Shown: positions 8,000-17,789 of the stretch, piece after piece
How positions within the stretch are numbered: the stretch's first letter is position 1
How the letters are laid out: each line of letters begins with the position of its first letter
Assembly: GCF_005233875.1 (NCBI RefSeq)
Contig: NZ_SZPZ01000001.1
Coordinates: 1,550,001 to 1,614,000, forward strand
Length of the DNA: 64,000 nt
Direction: 5' to 3'
From: Kribbella jiaozuonensis
GTDB lineage: Bacteria; Actinomycetota; Actinomycetes; Propionibacteriales; Kribbellaceae
Made by a program: the position numbers and the translations under genes
The notes under the pieces: generated by a model
The model's database searches: none
Seen by the model: the letters and a program-made list of their open reading frames with translations, nothing else
What the model was told of the DNA's origin: nothing

Positions 8000-8821
8000 C
8001 TAGGAGAACAGTTCGGCGTTTTCCTGGACCCAGGTTTGTAGGGTGCGGGGTGTTTGGCCGGTGACCTGGGTGACTGTGTTGTTGACCGATGTTTCGTCTA
8101 TGGTGCCGTCGGCGAAGAAGGACTCGATGGCGGCTGCGTACGGCGCCGGCATCGACGCGAGCAGCGCATCATGCGTCTCGGACCGGCTCATCGGGTACGC
8201 CGTCAGCCCTCGCCCGATGCCCTCGCCGAGAATCCGCACCTGTTCCACGGGAGTCAGCGCGACCGGCCCGGTCAGCCGCAGTACCTCGCCATCCGACGAG
8301 CCCTGCAAAGCCGCCACCGCAACATCCGCAATGTCGCGCGGATGGATCGTCGACACCGGTACGTCCGGGAACTGCACCCGGACCTCGTCGCCAACCCTGA
8401 GCTGATCCAGCCAGCGCAACGTGTTTGACATGAACGAGTTCGGGCGCAGAAAGGTCCAGTCCAACGAAGTCGCCCGGACCGCTTCCTCCGTTGCATGGTG
8501 GTACGCCGCGACCGCGTTCGTCAGCTCTCCGTCGAGGGAGCTGCTCGAAAGCACCACAACCTTCCGAACCCCTGCATTTACTGCATTCGTGAGCAATTCC
8601 TCGAGCCGGTCGTACCCGCTCAGCAGGAAGATTCCGGTGACGCCGGTGAGCGCCTCCACGAAGGTGTCCGGCCGGTTGAGGTCGCCGAAGACAGGCTCGA
8701 TCCCGTCCGGCAGCGCCCTCTCGGAGCGGATCAGCGCGCGGGCCGGGATGCCCTTTTCTGCCAGCGATTGCACGACGGCGCCGCCGGCGTTTCCAGTAGC
8801 ACCCGTAATCAGGATCGTCAC
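8000..8821 (-). CDS. NmrA-like NAD(P)-binding protein (atypical SDR)
   Basis: 273 residues. The glycine-rich motif GATGNAGG is at 7-14, followed by an NmrA/quinone-oxidoreductase-2-like fold (KVVVLSSSSLDGE, TFLRPNSFMSN, STIHPRDIADVAVAAL). The Tyr-x3-Lys catalytic pair of classical SDRs is not obvious, as in NmrA-type proteins, which act as redox sensors or NAD(P)H-dependent reductases. The GTG start is only 3 bp after the stop of the phosphotransferase gene, so the two genes, and the tyrS remnant upstream of them, probably share a transcript. The partner or substrate is unknown. Confidence 0.85.
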   Translation of the reverse strand: MTILITGATGNAGGAVVQSLAEKGIPARALIRSERALPDGIEPVFGDLNRPDTFVEALTGVTGIFLLSGYDRLEELLTNAVNAGVRKVVVLSSSSLDGELTNAVAAYHHATEEAVRATSLDWTFLRPNSFMSNTLRWLDQLRVGDEVRVQFPDVPVSTIHPRDIADVAVAALQGSSDGEVLRLTGPVALTPVEQVRILGEGIGRGLTAYPMSRSETHDALLASMPAPYAAAIESFFADGTIDETSVNNTVTQVTGQTPRTLQTWVQENAELFS

Positions 8822-8824
8822 CGC

Positions 8825-10003
8825 TCAACCCTGACACATGCGCAGGGCCGCACGCAGACAAATGCCCGGGTCGTCCTCGTGGTAGATCCGTTCGTCGGGC
8901 TCGATGTTGTCGAGGAAGCGCTGGTACATCAGCGCGTACGTCAGCGGCCCCAACACACTCATCGGCTGCAGCGCCCGCAGCGGCTCACACCCCGGGAGCT
9001 CTCGCCGCCAAGCCGCTGACCACACGTCGCCCGCATGCGAGCGCTTCGACTCCGGCAAGAAGTCGAGCAGCCGCCTGATATCGGTCGCCGGATGACCCAC
9101 GAACGTATCGGCCCAGTCGACGATCACCCGCCGCGTACCGTCCGACCGCCAGTTCCCGGGGTGGAAGTCACCGTTCACCAAGGTGATCGGCAACCCCGCC
9201 GACTCGAGCTCATCGACGATCGCGGGCAGCCGATCGACCAGGTCCACCAGACTGCGCACCTCCTCGTCGGACAATGCAACCCGCGGAATCAGAGCGGCAA
9301 CCTCATCGGCCAGAGAAGCCGGCAGCAACCGAGGCGCGTCGAGTTCATCGACCTCCGCGGCGAGCGCGGCCTGCGCGCCGACCCATCGACTCACGACGCT
9401 CTCGACCGAAGGCCGGTCCGGCTCCCAGCAGTCCGTCCCCGGCGCATGAGCGAGCAACGACCAACGATCCTCACGCGACGATGCAAGTACGGCGGGCGCC
9501 AGCGTCTCGTCGTACCGCCGCACATGCTCGATGACGTCCGCGTCAATACTCCCGAACCGACTCGTCGCCTTGGCCCAAGCATCCGGAAACCGAACCAGAC
9601 ACGACAGATTCCAAGTCTTCACCTGCACACCGTCACCCGGTCCGAGAACGCTCTGAGCCCACGCAATCAACCGCGACGGCCCACCAACTTCGGCCCAACT
9701 CGCCCGCAGCGGTTCGGCTGCGACGATCGAATCCCAATCAGCCAACGGCGTCTCATCCAGTACGCCGGAACGCACCTCGCCCAACGCCTCGACGTGATAC
9801 ACAGCCCGCCCGCCGCGTCCGATCTCCGCCTCGTCGGCATGCACCAGCCGCAGTACGACGGTCCGAACCCCGAGCAGCTCCTCGAGCCGACGGTTGATCG
9901 CCTCGACCTCAGACCACCACCCCGGCTCCACGTCGAACGCCGGCGCCCGGCCGACGTACCGGGCGCCAACGCTGACCAAGGCCTCAACCGTCTTGAATTC
10001 CAC
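8825..10003 (-). CDS. aminoglycoside/homoserine-kinase-like phosphotransferase (APH fold)
   Basis: 392 residues of the APH/choline kinase superfamily. The catalytic loop GDFHPGN is at about 278-284 and the metal-binding DWADT about 15 residues later. The Brenner motif begins N-G-D where most family members have H-G-D. The GTG start at 10003 is 4 bp after the stop of tyrS. Many chromosomal members phosphorylate small metabolites and not antibiotics, so drug resistance should not be assumed. The context (tyrS upstream, NmrA-like downstream) gives no clear substrate. Confidence 0.8.
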   Translation of the reverse strand: MEFKTVEALVSVGARYVGRAPAFDVEPGWWSEVEAINRRLEELLGVRTVVLRLVHADEAEIGRGGRAVYHVEALGEVRSGVLDETPLADWDSIVAAEPLRASWAEVGGPSRLIAWAQSVLGPGDGVQVKTWNLSCLVRFPDAWAKATSRFGSIDADVIEHVRRYDETLAPAVLASSREDRWSLLAHAPGTDCWEPDRPSVESVVSRWVGAQAALAAEVDELDAPRLLPASLADEVAALIPRVALSDEEVRSLVDLVDRLPAIVDELESAGLPITLVNGDFHPGNWRSDGTRRVIVDWADTFVGHPATDIRRLLDFLPESKRSHAGDVWSAAWRRELPGCEPLRALQPMSVLGPLTYALMYQRFLDNIEPDERIYHEDDPGICLRAALRMCQG

Positions 10004-10007
10004 CGGC

Positions 10008-11196
10008 CTACTGTCGCGTGATCCGGTGCCAAGTGCGAGCACCTGACTTCAGTACGACCTCGCCGCGAAGGTCGACGGGCGCAGCCGGATCATCCGTCTG
10101 TACGCCGTTGATCGTGACCGCGCCCTGCCGCATCAGCCGACGCAACTCGGAGTTGCTGTCATCCGGCCGAACCGCACGCAACAGGTCAAAAGCTGTCTCG
10201 ACCTCGGAACCCACAACAACGCCAGGCATTTCAGCAGGCTGACCGCGATCCGAGAACGTCTGCCGGAACCCCGCCAACTCAGACCGAGCCACCCCCGCCC
10301 CGTGGTACCGCGTGACCACCGCCGCGGCCAGCCGGAGCTTCGCGTCGCGAGCCGCCGGACCACCCGAGGTTGCCGAGTCCGCAAGCGCCGCGACCGTGTC
10401 GAGCGGCAACTCGGTGTAGACCCGCGCGTACGGCTCGACCAGGTCGTCCGGGATGCTCATCAGCTTCCCGAATTTGTCCCGCGGACTGTCCGTCAGCCCG
10501 ATGTAGTTGTTCAGCGACTTGGATTGCTTGGCCCGACCATCAATACCCGGCGTGATCGTCGTCGTGATCACGACCTGCGGCGGTGCCCCCAACCGCTGCT
10601 GGAAGTGCCGTCCCAGCTGCTCGTTGAACAGCTGGTCCGACCCGACGATGGTCAGGTCGCTCTGCATCGCGAAGCTGTCGCTGCAGCACCGGGTAGACCA
10701 GCTCGTGTACGGCGATCTCCCGCCCGGCCGCGACCCGTTCGCGGAACATATCCCGGCTCATCAACTGCGCCTGGGTGACCTGTGCGAACAGGCTCAGCAC
10801 CTCCGCGACCGGCATCCCGTCGTACCACTCGGAGTTCCGCCGTACCTCGAACACCTCGGGATCGGTGCGGAGGACAAGGGACACCTGCTCCAGGAACGAC
10901 GCCGCGTTCGCATCGATCTGCGCGGGAGTGAGGACGGGCCGGGTCTCGGAGCGGCCGGTCGGGTCGCCGACGCGGGTGGTGAGGTCGCCGAGCAGGAACA
11001 CGACCCGGTGCCCGAGGTCCTGCAGTTGCCGCATCATCCACAGATTGACCGCGTGGCCGAGATGCAGGTCCGGAGCGGTGCAGTCGACGCCGTACTTGAT
11101 TCGCAACGGGCGCCCGGAATCCAGCCGCTCGCGCAGGTCGTCGGCGCCGATGACGGTGTCGGTGGTACGGCGTAATCGCTCGATCACAGCGTTCAT
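10008..11196 (-). pseudogene. tyrS: tyrosyl-tRNA synthetase gene interrupted by a frameshift
   Basis: Two overlapping frames together make a complete class I tyrosyl-tRNA synthetase. The first (from the ATG at 11196) carries the HIGH-type motif HLGHAVNL and runs to HELVYPVLQ. The second resumes as DSFAMQSDLTIVGSDQLFN and carries the KMSKS-type motif KQSKS and a C-terminal S4 RNA-binding domain ending at 10008. The break is at about 10679-10685. Family members have two residues (usually GY or AY) between LQ and DS; here only one nucleotide is left, a net loss of 5 nt. TyrRS is essential, so a second copy should exist elsewhere if this is real. An assembly error is possible, but a 5-nt loss is not the usual kind. 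Confidence 0.8.
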
Positions 11197-11243
11197 GAGG
11201 TTCCTCTCAGGACGAGGCACCCGGCCAGTGCCTCCGGCAACGG

Positions 11244-11331
11244 AAAGAGGCAGGAACCGGACGGTTCCTGCCTCGGAGGCTCTGGGTGGAGCGAGTGCGG
11301 GTACTACCGAATACCGGCTCCTCCCAGAGCC
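11244..11331 (-). promoter_or_regulatory. structured tyrS leader with an intrinsic terminator (possible attenuator)
   Basis: Read on the minus strand, the leader first forms a stem from GGCTCTGGG and GGAGC pairing with GCTCC and CCCAGAGCC (11278-11292 with 11317-11331). A perfect 12-bp hairpin then follows (GAGGCAGGAACC with GGTTCCTGCCTC, 11247-11274), ending in TTT, about 50 nt before the tyrS ATG. GCCTCC before the hairpin and GGAGGC after it (11232-11237) offer an alternative pairing. Such a terminator inside a leader suggests attenuation. I looked for the T-box consensus (AGGGTGGNACCGCG) and did not find it. Confidence 0.5.
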
Positions 11332-11360
11332 GGTCGATATGCCACGCGTCGCTTGATCAC
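11304..11360 (-). CDS. possible 18-codon leader peptide upstream of tyrS
   Basis: GTG at 11360 opens a frame [18 protein letters not shown] that stops at TAG in the loop of the first leader stem. It holds one tyrosine codon, three codons after the middle. Upstream purines are weak. A ribosome ending here would disturb the 11278-11331 stem, which is why it is listed. It could equally be chance. Confidence 0.25.
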   Translation of the reverse strand: MIKRRVAYRPALGGAGIR

Positions 11361-11396
11361 GGGCTCAGATTAGCAGACCCCTCTAAGCTCAGGGGC

Positions 11397-11954
11397 GTGA
11401 GTGACGAGCGGGTAGTGCTGGTGGACGAGGGCGGGCACGCGATCGGGACCGAGGCGAAGGCAACGGTCCACCATGCGTCGACCCCGTTGCATCTCGCGTT
11501 CTCCAGCTACGTGATCGACGCGGCCGGCCGGGTGCTGCTGACCCAGCGCGCGTTCGAGAAGCCGACCTGGCCGGGTGTCTGGACCAATAGTTGCTGCGGG
11601 CACCCACTTCCGGACGAGCCGGTCGAGCACGCGGTACGGCGACGGCTGGCCGACGAGCTCGGGATCGTCGTGGACTCGGTGGAGCTCGTGCTGCCCGAGT
11701 TCCGGTACCGCGCGGAGATGCCGACCGGCATCGTCGAGAACGAGATCTGCCCGGTCTACCGGGTGTGGTGGACCGGCGACCCCACGCCGAACCCGGCCGA
11801 GGTCGCGGCGTACCGCTGGGTCGAGTGGCATGAACTGCGAGACGTCCCCGACCTGTCGCCCTGGTGCCTCCTGCAACTGGACGTGCTCAGCACACCGCCG
11901 GTCGACTGGCCGATCGCCGACCCGACGCGGCTACCACCCGCCGCCCAGGTCTAG
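11397..11954 (+). CDS. idi: isopentenyl-diphosphate delta-isomerase, type 1
   Basis: 185 residues with a Nudix-like fold. The enzyme interconverts isopentenyl and dimethylallyl diphosphate for isoprenoid synthesis in the cytosol. Catalytic Cys66/67 and metal ligand His69 are in TNSCCGHP, and Glu114 and Glu116 are in VENEICPVY. The metal-binding [15 protein letters not shown] segment is also present. The GTG start at 11397 follows CTCAGGGGC. It is divergent from tyrS and overlaps the minus-strand flavoprotein at its 3' end by 24 bp. A geranylgeranyl-reductase-like enzyme (42242) elsewhere in the window is also linked to isoprenoids but is far away. Confidence 0.95.
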   Translation: MSDERVVLVDEGGHAIGTEAKATVHHASTPLHLAFSSYVIDAAGRVLLTQRAFEKPTWPGVWTNSCCGHPLPDEPVEHAVRRRLADELGIVVDSVELVLPEFRYRAEMPTGIVENEICPVYRVWWTGDPTPNPAEVAAYRWVEWHELRDVPDLSPWCLLQLDVLSTPPVDWPIADPTRLPPAAQV

Positions 11955-12803
11955 CTCCAGAAGGTCGTTGTGTACGGCGACAGCCGCCGTACTCGCATGA
12001 CCCGCCGCCCCGATCGCGAGCAGCGCGGGGGCCGCCGTCGTACCGACCGCATAGACGCCGGGCACCGTCGTACGGCCGCCCTCGTCCGCCACGACCGCGC
12101 CTTCCGCGACCTGACACCCGAGCTGCTCGGCGAGATCGCTCTGCTGATGCTGCCGCACCACGACGAACAACCGCGCCGGCGCGAGCACCTCTCCGCTCTC
12201 GAGCTCCACCTTCGGCGCAAGAACCTTCGCCACTCGCTCGGTCCGGACCTTCACCCCCGCGACGGCCAACCGATCCTGCTGGGCGTCCGAAAGCTCGTCC
12301 CCGTCAGTGCAGAGCACGACATCCTCGCTCCACCGGCTGAGCAACAAGGCTCGAGCAACCGACCGATCCGGCGCCCCGCGCATTCCCAGTTGCACCAGAG
12401 GCTGATCCCGGACCTCCCAGCCGTGACAGTGCGGGCACGCCACCACTGACCGGCCCCAACCGTCAGCCACTCCCGGCACATCCGGCAGTTCGTCCCGCAA
12501 CCCGGTCGCGAGCACGATGGCCCGAACCGAAATCCCGTCGACCACGAAACCCTCGTCGTCCACGGTCACGTCCTCGACCCGCGCGTCCCGGAACTCGACG
12601 CCGTACGCCGCGACCTGCCGTCGCCCCGCGGCGAGCAACTCACCCGGCGCCGGATCCTCGGCGCCCAGGTAGTTGTGCACATGCTCAGCCGGCCGGTTCC
12701 GCGGCTGCCCGTCGTCGAACACGACCACCTGCCGTCGCGCCCGTCCCAGCGTCAACGCCGCCTGCAACCCGGCCAGGCTCCCACCGATCACCGCTACATC
12801 CAT
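11931..12803 (-). CDS. thioredoxin-reductase-like FAD oxidoreductase with a CPHC motif
   Basis: 290 residues with the two-domain thioredoxin reductase fold. The FAD motif VIGGSLAG is at 5-12, [10 protein letters not shown] near 99-108, the redox pair CPHCHGWE at 123-130, and the C-terminal VYAVGTTAA. In true thioredoxin reductase the pair reads CATC. The CPxCHGxE form is the one found in the small-molecule dithiol oxidases GliT and HlmI. The NADPH-domain glycine motif is poor ([10 protein letters not shown]), which would fit an oxidase. The ATG at 12803 has no ribosome site, but TATATT lies about 9 nt upstream, so the mRNA may be leaderless. The palindrome-like ATACGAGA...TCTCATAC upstream may be an operator. 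Confidence 0.8.
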   Translation of the reverse strand: MDVAVIGGSLAGLQAALTLGRARRQVVVFDDGQPRNRPAEHVHNYLGAEDPAPGELLAAGRRQVAAYGVEFRDARVEDVTVDDEGFVVDGISVRAIVLATGLRDELPDVPGVADGWGRSVVACPHCHGWEVRDQPLVQLGMRGAPDRSVARALLLSRWSEDVVLCTDGDELSDAQQDRLAVAGVKVRTERVAKVLAPKVELESGEVLAPARLFVVVRQHQQSDLAEQLGCQVAEGAVVADEGGRTTVPGVYAVGTTAAPALLAIGAAGHASTAAVAVHNDLLELDLGGGW

Positions 12804-12883
12804 GTGATCAATATACGAGAAGATTCGTCTCATACTCTAAAATTGGCGAGCGGTGAGATGACTACAGGCCGCCTAATGGGCGA

Positions 12884-13792
12884 ATGATCGAGATCCGGCC
12901 GGTGACGACGGACGCGGACTACGAGGCCTGGCGTCAGGTCCGTATCGCCGTTCTCCCGCACGAGCGGTGTCCGAGCGTGGCCGAGCTGCGCGAGTTGGAG
13001 ACGCCCGAGCGCCTGCTGGTGCTGGCCGAACTGGACGGCGAGGTCGTCGCCAACGGGCTCGCGGACAGGTCCGACGAGGCCGGGCGTGGATTCGTGTCGC
13101 CACGGGTTCGGCCCGAGGCTCGCCGGTGCGGGGTCGGGACGAAGCTGCTCGAGGCGCTCGCGGAACATGCCGGTGCGTTGGGCTATGAGGTAGTCGGATC
13201 GGGGGTCGAGGACGAGGGATCGTTCGCGTTCGCCCAGCGGTTCGGCTTCGTCGAGACGGGGCGTCAGGTCGAGCAGGTACGCCGGATCGGCGACGAACCG
13301 TGGCCGGCGCGACCGACGGAGTACGACATCGTGACCGTTGCGGAGCGGCCGGAGTTGTGGGCGGCGGCGTATGCGCAGGTCGCGCTGCCGACGTTCCCGG
13401 ACATGGACACCCCGACGCCGCTCGTCGTGTCGGTGGAGGAGTGGGCGACCGAGTGGATCAACGACCCGGCGGCGATGTTCCTGGCCGTGGTCGGTGATGA
13501 CGTGATCGGGGTGGCGGGGTTGATGCTCGACACCGACAAGCCGGAGCGGGCCGAGGTTGCCTACACCGCCGTACGCCGGGATTGGCGCGGGAAGGCGGTC
13601 GCGTCGACGCTGAAGCGGGCGAGCATGGCCTGGGCGGCCGAGCACGGGATCACCGAGGTCTACACCTGGACCCAGCAAGGCAACGCGAACATGCGCCGGC
13701 TCAACGAGCACCTCGGCTTCAGCTACGGAGCCGTGAGCATCAACGTCCGCGCGAACCTACCGCTGGAGTTCCCGGAGCAGGTCAGCTCCTGA
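12884..13792 (+). CDS. tandem GNAT acetyltransferase
   Basis: 302 residues with two GNAT domains in a row. The N-terminal one has the acetyl-CoA loop VRPEARRCGVGTKLLEAL (about residues 75-92) and the C-terminal one VRRDWRGKAVASTLKRA (about 226-242), followed by the conserved NANMRRLNEHLGF. Two-domain GNATs include mycothiol synthase, but the rest does not look like MshD, so a specific substrate is not claimed. The start at 12884 (ATG) follows a run of the minus-strand promoter region. The 3' end overlaps the ketopantoate reductase-like gene by 36 bp. Confidence 0.87.
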   Translation: MIEIRPVTTDADYEAWRQVRIAVLPHERCPSVAELRELETPERLLVLAELDGEVVANGLADRSDEAGRGFVSPRVRPEARRCGVGTKLLEALAEHAGALGYEVVGSGVEDEGSFAFAQRFGFVETGRQVEQVRRIGDEPWPARPTEYDIVTVAERPELWAAAYAQVALPTFPDMDTPTPLVVSVEEWATEWINDPAAMFLAVVGDDVIGVAGLMLDTDKPERAEVAYTAVRRDWRGKAVASTLKRASMAWAAEHGITEVYTWTQQGNANMRRLNEHLGFSYGAVSINVRANLPLEFPEQVSS

Positions 13793-14749
13793 CCAACCAC
13801 GGCGGTCAGTCTCCGCGGCCCGGATCAGCTCGACCAGCTTGGCGTTGACCGGCGCGGTCCTGCCGAGCGACTCCGCGAGCCGGACGACCTCGCCGTTCAG
13901 GTAGTCGATCTCGGTCGGCCGTCCGGCCTCCAGGTCCTCCCACATCGAGGTCCGCGCGAGCGGATCGATCGCCAGCATCTTCGACGCGAGCCGGCGGAAG
14001 AGGAAGTCGGGCAGCCGAAGGATCGTCGGGAAGCGCTGCATCGGAACCGCGAGCAACTGCGCCGGCTCGATCCCGGCAGCAGCCAGAATCCCGAGCGTCT
14101 CAGCCTGCGCCGCAGCGAGACACCGGCGGTACGCACGCTGCGACAGCTCGTCGCGCAACGGCAAGTTGGACAGCGCGTTGATCGGGTTGTTCAGGTTCAA
14201 CAGCAGCTTCGCCCACTGCACCGGCAGGATGTCGTCGTGCTGCGTCAGCGGCAGCCCGGCCCACTGGAACGCCTCGACATACGGCGCCAAGGCCGCATCC
14301 CGTTGGACGTCAAGCGCCCCCTCGGTGCCCTGGTGAAACACCCCGGCGCCACGGTTCAGCACGTTGAACGGAACCATCCCCGGCACGACCACCTGCTCGG
14401 TCAACCGCGACCGCAGCAGCTCCCCGTTGCGTATGCCGTTCTGGAAACTCACCACCACCGCACCAGGCTTCAAGACCGGCGCCAACTCAGCAGCCGCGCC
14501 CTCGGTGGCGGCCGACTTCACCGTCACCAGCACCAGCTCAGCCCCGGCCGCAGCATCAGGCGTCGTCTCGAAATCGACCTCAGCCACCCGGAGATCCGCG
14601 CCCAGATAGTCGGTCAGGTGCAACCCGTGCGACGCCACCTCGTCGGCCATCCGCTGCCTGCCGACGAACGTCACCGCGGTCCCGGACGCCGCGAGCCGGC
14701 CGCCGACATAACAACCGATACCGCCGGCGCCGTACACAACGATCTTCAT
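13757..14749 (-). CDS. 2-dehydropantoate 2-reductase-like protein (ApbA/PanE family)
   Basis: 330 residues. The N-terminal Rossmann domain has GAGGIG at 7-12, TVKSAATE near 77-84 and SFQNGIRN near 101-108. The helical C-terminal domain has the catalytic lysine in QWAKLLLNLNNPINAL (Lys181) and the following Asn. The enzyme class reduces ketopantoate with NADPH in pantothenate synthesis, but many actinobacteria carry several paralogues that act on other 2-ketoacids, so the panE symbol is withheld. The ATG at 14749 gives the standard KIVVYGAGGIG start. It is a single gene downstream of a strong terminator that ends the ABC operon. Confidence 0.88.
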   Translation of the reverse strand: MKIVVYGAGGIGCYVGGRLAASGTAVTFVGRQRMADEVASHGLHLTDYLGADLRVAEVDFETTPDAAAGAELVLVTVKSAATEGAAAELAPVLKPGAVVVSFQNGIRNGELLRSRLTEQVVVPGMVPFNVLNRGAGVFHQGTEGALDVQRDAALAPYVEAFQWAGLPLTQHDDILPVQWAKLLLNLNNPINALSNLPLRDELSQRAYRRCLAAAQAETLGILAAAGIEPAQLLAVPMQRFPTILRLPDFLFRRLASKMLAIDPLARTSMWEDLEAGRPTEIDYLNGEVVRLAESLGRTAPVNAKLVELIRAAETDRRGWSGADLLRELQR

Positions 14750-14766
14750 GGGGACAACGTACCTAG

Positions 14767-14840
14767 GGACAGGAGGTGTGCCCTGTGGTTCCGCCTGGCG
14801 CCCGCCCAAGACCGCCAGGTAGAGCCCACACCTCCTGTCC
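14767..14840 (-). terminator. terminator of the peptide-type ABC operon
   Basis: A perfect 14-bp inverted repeat (GGACAGGAGGTGTG at 14767-14780 against 14827-14840) encloses a second hairpin (CCTGGCG/CGCCAGG). It lies 46 bp after the last operon gene and before the next minus-strand gene. There is no T-tract. Confidence 0.65.
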
Positions 14841-14886
14841 TTCGGTTACCACCCCAGGGCGAAACCCGACCAAGGAACCCCGGGAG

Positions 14887-15846
14887 CTAATGCAGTCGCA
14901 CGCGCGGATCCAGTACGGCGTACCCGATGTCCACCAGGATGTTCGCCACCACGACCGCCGCCGAGGCGAACAACACGATGCCGATGATCACCGGCAGGTC
15001 CTGCTGGTTGATCGCGACCACGGCGGTCTGACCGAGCCCGGGCAGGCTGAACACGGTCTCGATGACCACCACACCGCCGATCAGCTGACCGAGGTCGATA
15101 CCGAACTGCGTGACCACCGGCGTCAGCGCACTCCGTAGACCGTGGACCACGACCACCCGGCTCTCCCGGATGCCCTTCGACCGTGCGGTCCGGATGTAGT
15201 CCTCGCCGAGGACGTCCAGCATCGAACCGCGGGTCAACCGGGTATACGTTGCCGCCAGCAACAAGGCCAGCGCGATCCACGGCAGTACCAGGTGCTGGAA
15301 CCACGGCCCGACGCCGCCGGCGATCGGCGAGTAGCCGCCGGCCGGGAACCAGTTGAACCCTGCGAGGGTGAGGCGGAAGTACAGGAAGTACAACAGCAAC
15401 AGCCCGAGCAGGAACGACGGGAACGAGTAGAAGAACAGCGAGAACAACGTCAGCCCGCGGTCCGCCACGGACCGTGGATGCGTCGCCGAGATCACGCCGT
15501 TGAACACGCCCAGCAGCAACCACAGCACGGCCGCACCGAGCGCCAGCGACACCGTGATCGGCAGCGCCTGCGCGATGATCTTGGTCACCGGCACCTGGTG
15601 GTAGTAGTCGTAGCCGAGATTGCCCTTCACTGCGTTGCCGAGGAAGTGCAGGTACTGCTTCCAGACCGGCAGATCGAGACCGAGGCGGTGCTTGATCAGC
15701 GCGATCGTCTCCGGCGTCGCCTGCCGGCCGGCCAGCGTCTGCGCAACGTTGCTCGGAGCAACGAAGAACAGGCCGAACACCGCGATGCTGATCAGCCACA
15801 GGACCAGGATCCCGTGACCGATCCGGCGAATCAGGAACATGGCCAT
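14887..15846 (-). CDS. ABC transporter permease, DppB/OppB type
   Basis: 319 residues with about six membrane helices and the binding-protein-dependent transport signature EDYIRTARSKGIRESRV (the EAA loop that docks the ATPase). The N-terminus MAMFLIRRIGHGILVLWLISI is typical of DppB-type subunits. It is the last gene of a five-gene operon (binding protein, two ATPases, two permeases), starting 3 bp after the stop of the DppC-type gene. It forms the channel with that partner in the cell membrane. Such systems carry peptides, nickel or other solutes, and the cargo cannot be fixed from this subunit. Confidence 0.92.
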   Translation of the reverse strand: MAMFLIRRIGHGILVLWLISIAVFGLFFVAPSNVAQTLAGRQATPETIALIKHRLGLDLPVWKQYLHFLGNAVKGNLGYDYYHQVPVTKIIAQALPITVSLALGAAVLWLLLGVFNGVISATHPRSVADRGLTLFSLFFYSFPSFLLGLLLLYFLYFRLTLAGFNWFPAGGYSPIAGGVGPWFQHLVLPWIALALLLAATYTRLTRGSMLDVLGEDYIRTARSKGIRESRVVVVHGLRSALTPVVTQFGIDLGQLIGGVVVIETVFSLPGLGQTAVVAINQQDLPVIIGIVLFASAAVVVANILVDIGYAVLDPRVRLH

Positions 15847-15849
15847 GGA

Positions 15850-16772
15850 TCAGGTCCGATCTGCGCGCGGGTCGAAGGCGTCCCGGACGCCGTCACCGAA
15901 CAGGTTGAAGGCGAGCGTCGTGATCAGCAGCGCCAGACCGGGGAACAGGATGAACCACCACGCGGTCGTGTAGTAGTTCTGCGACGCGCTGATCATCCCG
16001 CCCCAGTCCGCCGTTGGCGGCGGCAGACCGAGCCCGAGGAACGACAACGTCGCCTGCGTGACGATCACGACCGGGATCAGCAGCGTGGTGTAGACGATCA
16101 CCGGCGCCATCACGTTCGGCAGTACGTCGACGAACATGATCCGGCCGTCGCCCGCCCCGAGCGAGCGGGCCGCTTCGACGAACTCACGCTCCCGCAACGA
16201 CAGCACCTGCCCGCGCACGATCCGGGCCACCGACGCCCAACTGAAACAGCCGATGACCAGTACCGTGACGGTCAGACTGGGACCCGTCACCGACACCAGC
16301 GCGATCGCCACCAGCAGGAACGGAACCGACAGTACGACGTCGATCAGCCGGGCCAGGATGGTGTCGGTGATCCCCCCGAGGAACCCCGCAGCCAGTCCCA
16401 GCACGACTCCGATGACGACCGTGATCGCAGTTGCGATCACGCCGACGAGCAGCGAGACGCGAGCGCCGTACGCGATCCGGACCAGGATGTCCCGGCCGAG
16501 ATCGTCGGTCCCGAGCCAGAACGTCCCGTTCGGTCCGCGCGGCAGACCGTCCGGCGTCAGCCCGATGTCGCGGTACTGCTCGTTCGGCGGATGTCCGGTG
16601 ATCGCGGTGAACACCGGCGCGAAGATCGCCATCAGCACGATCAGCAGGATCACGACGAGCGAGATCATCGCCACCTTGTCCTTGCGCAACCGGTGCACGG
16701 CAAGGACGAACGGACTCCGGCCCTCGATCGCCTTCGGCTCGTCGAGGACGTCAACCATCTCGATGGCAGCGG

Positions 16773-16776
<4 letters not shown>
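15850..16776 (-). CDS. ABC transporter permease, DppC/OppC type
   Basis: 308 residues with a cytoplasmic N-terminus, one helix, a periplasmic-side loop containing the family stretch FWLGTDDLGRDILVRIAYGAR, then five more helices. The EAA loop is EREFVEAARSLGAGDGRIM. ADWGGMISAS and the C-terminal LAFNLFGDGVRDAFDPR are also classic for DppC-type subunits. Its ATG overlaps the stop of the upstream ATPase gene (ATGA at 16776-16773), which indicates translational coupling. It partners the DppB-type subunit. Confidence 0.93.

Positions 16777-17785
<1,009 letters not shown>

Positions 17786-17789
<4 letters not shown>

Noticed and set aside
8825..10003. Aminoglycoside resistance gene
   Set aside because: The fold is APH-like, but the active-site order NGDFHPGN and the neighbours suggest a metabolic kinase; resistance cannot be claimed.
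11220..11400. T-box riboswitch upstream of tyrS
   Set aside because: Neither AGGGTGGNACCGCG nor a clear specifier loop with a UAC codon is present, although a terminator hairpin is. Reported only as a possible attenuator of another kind.
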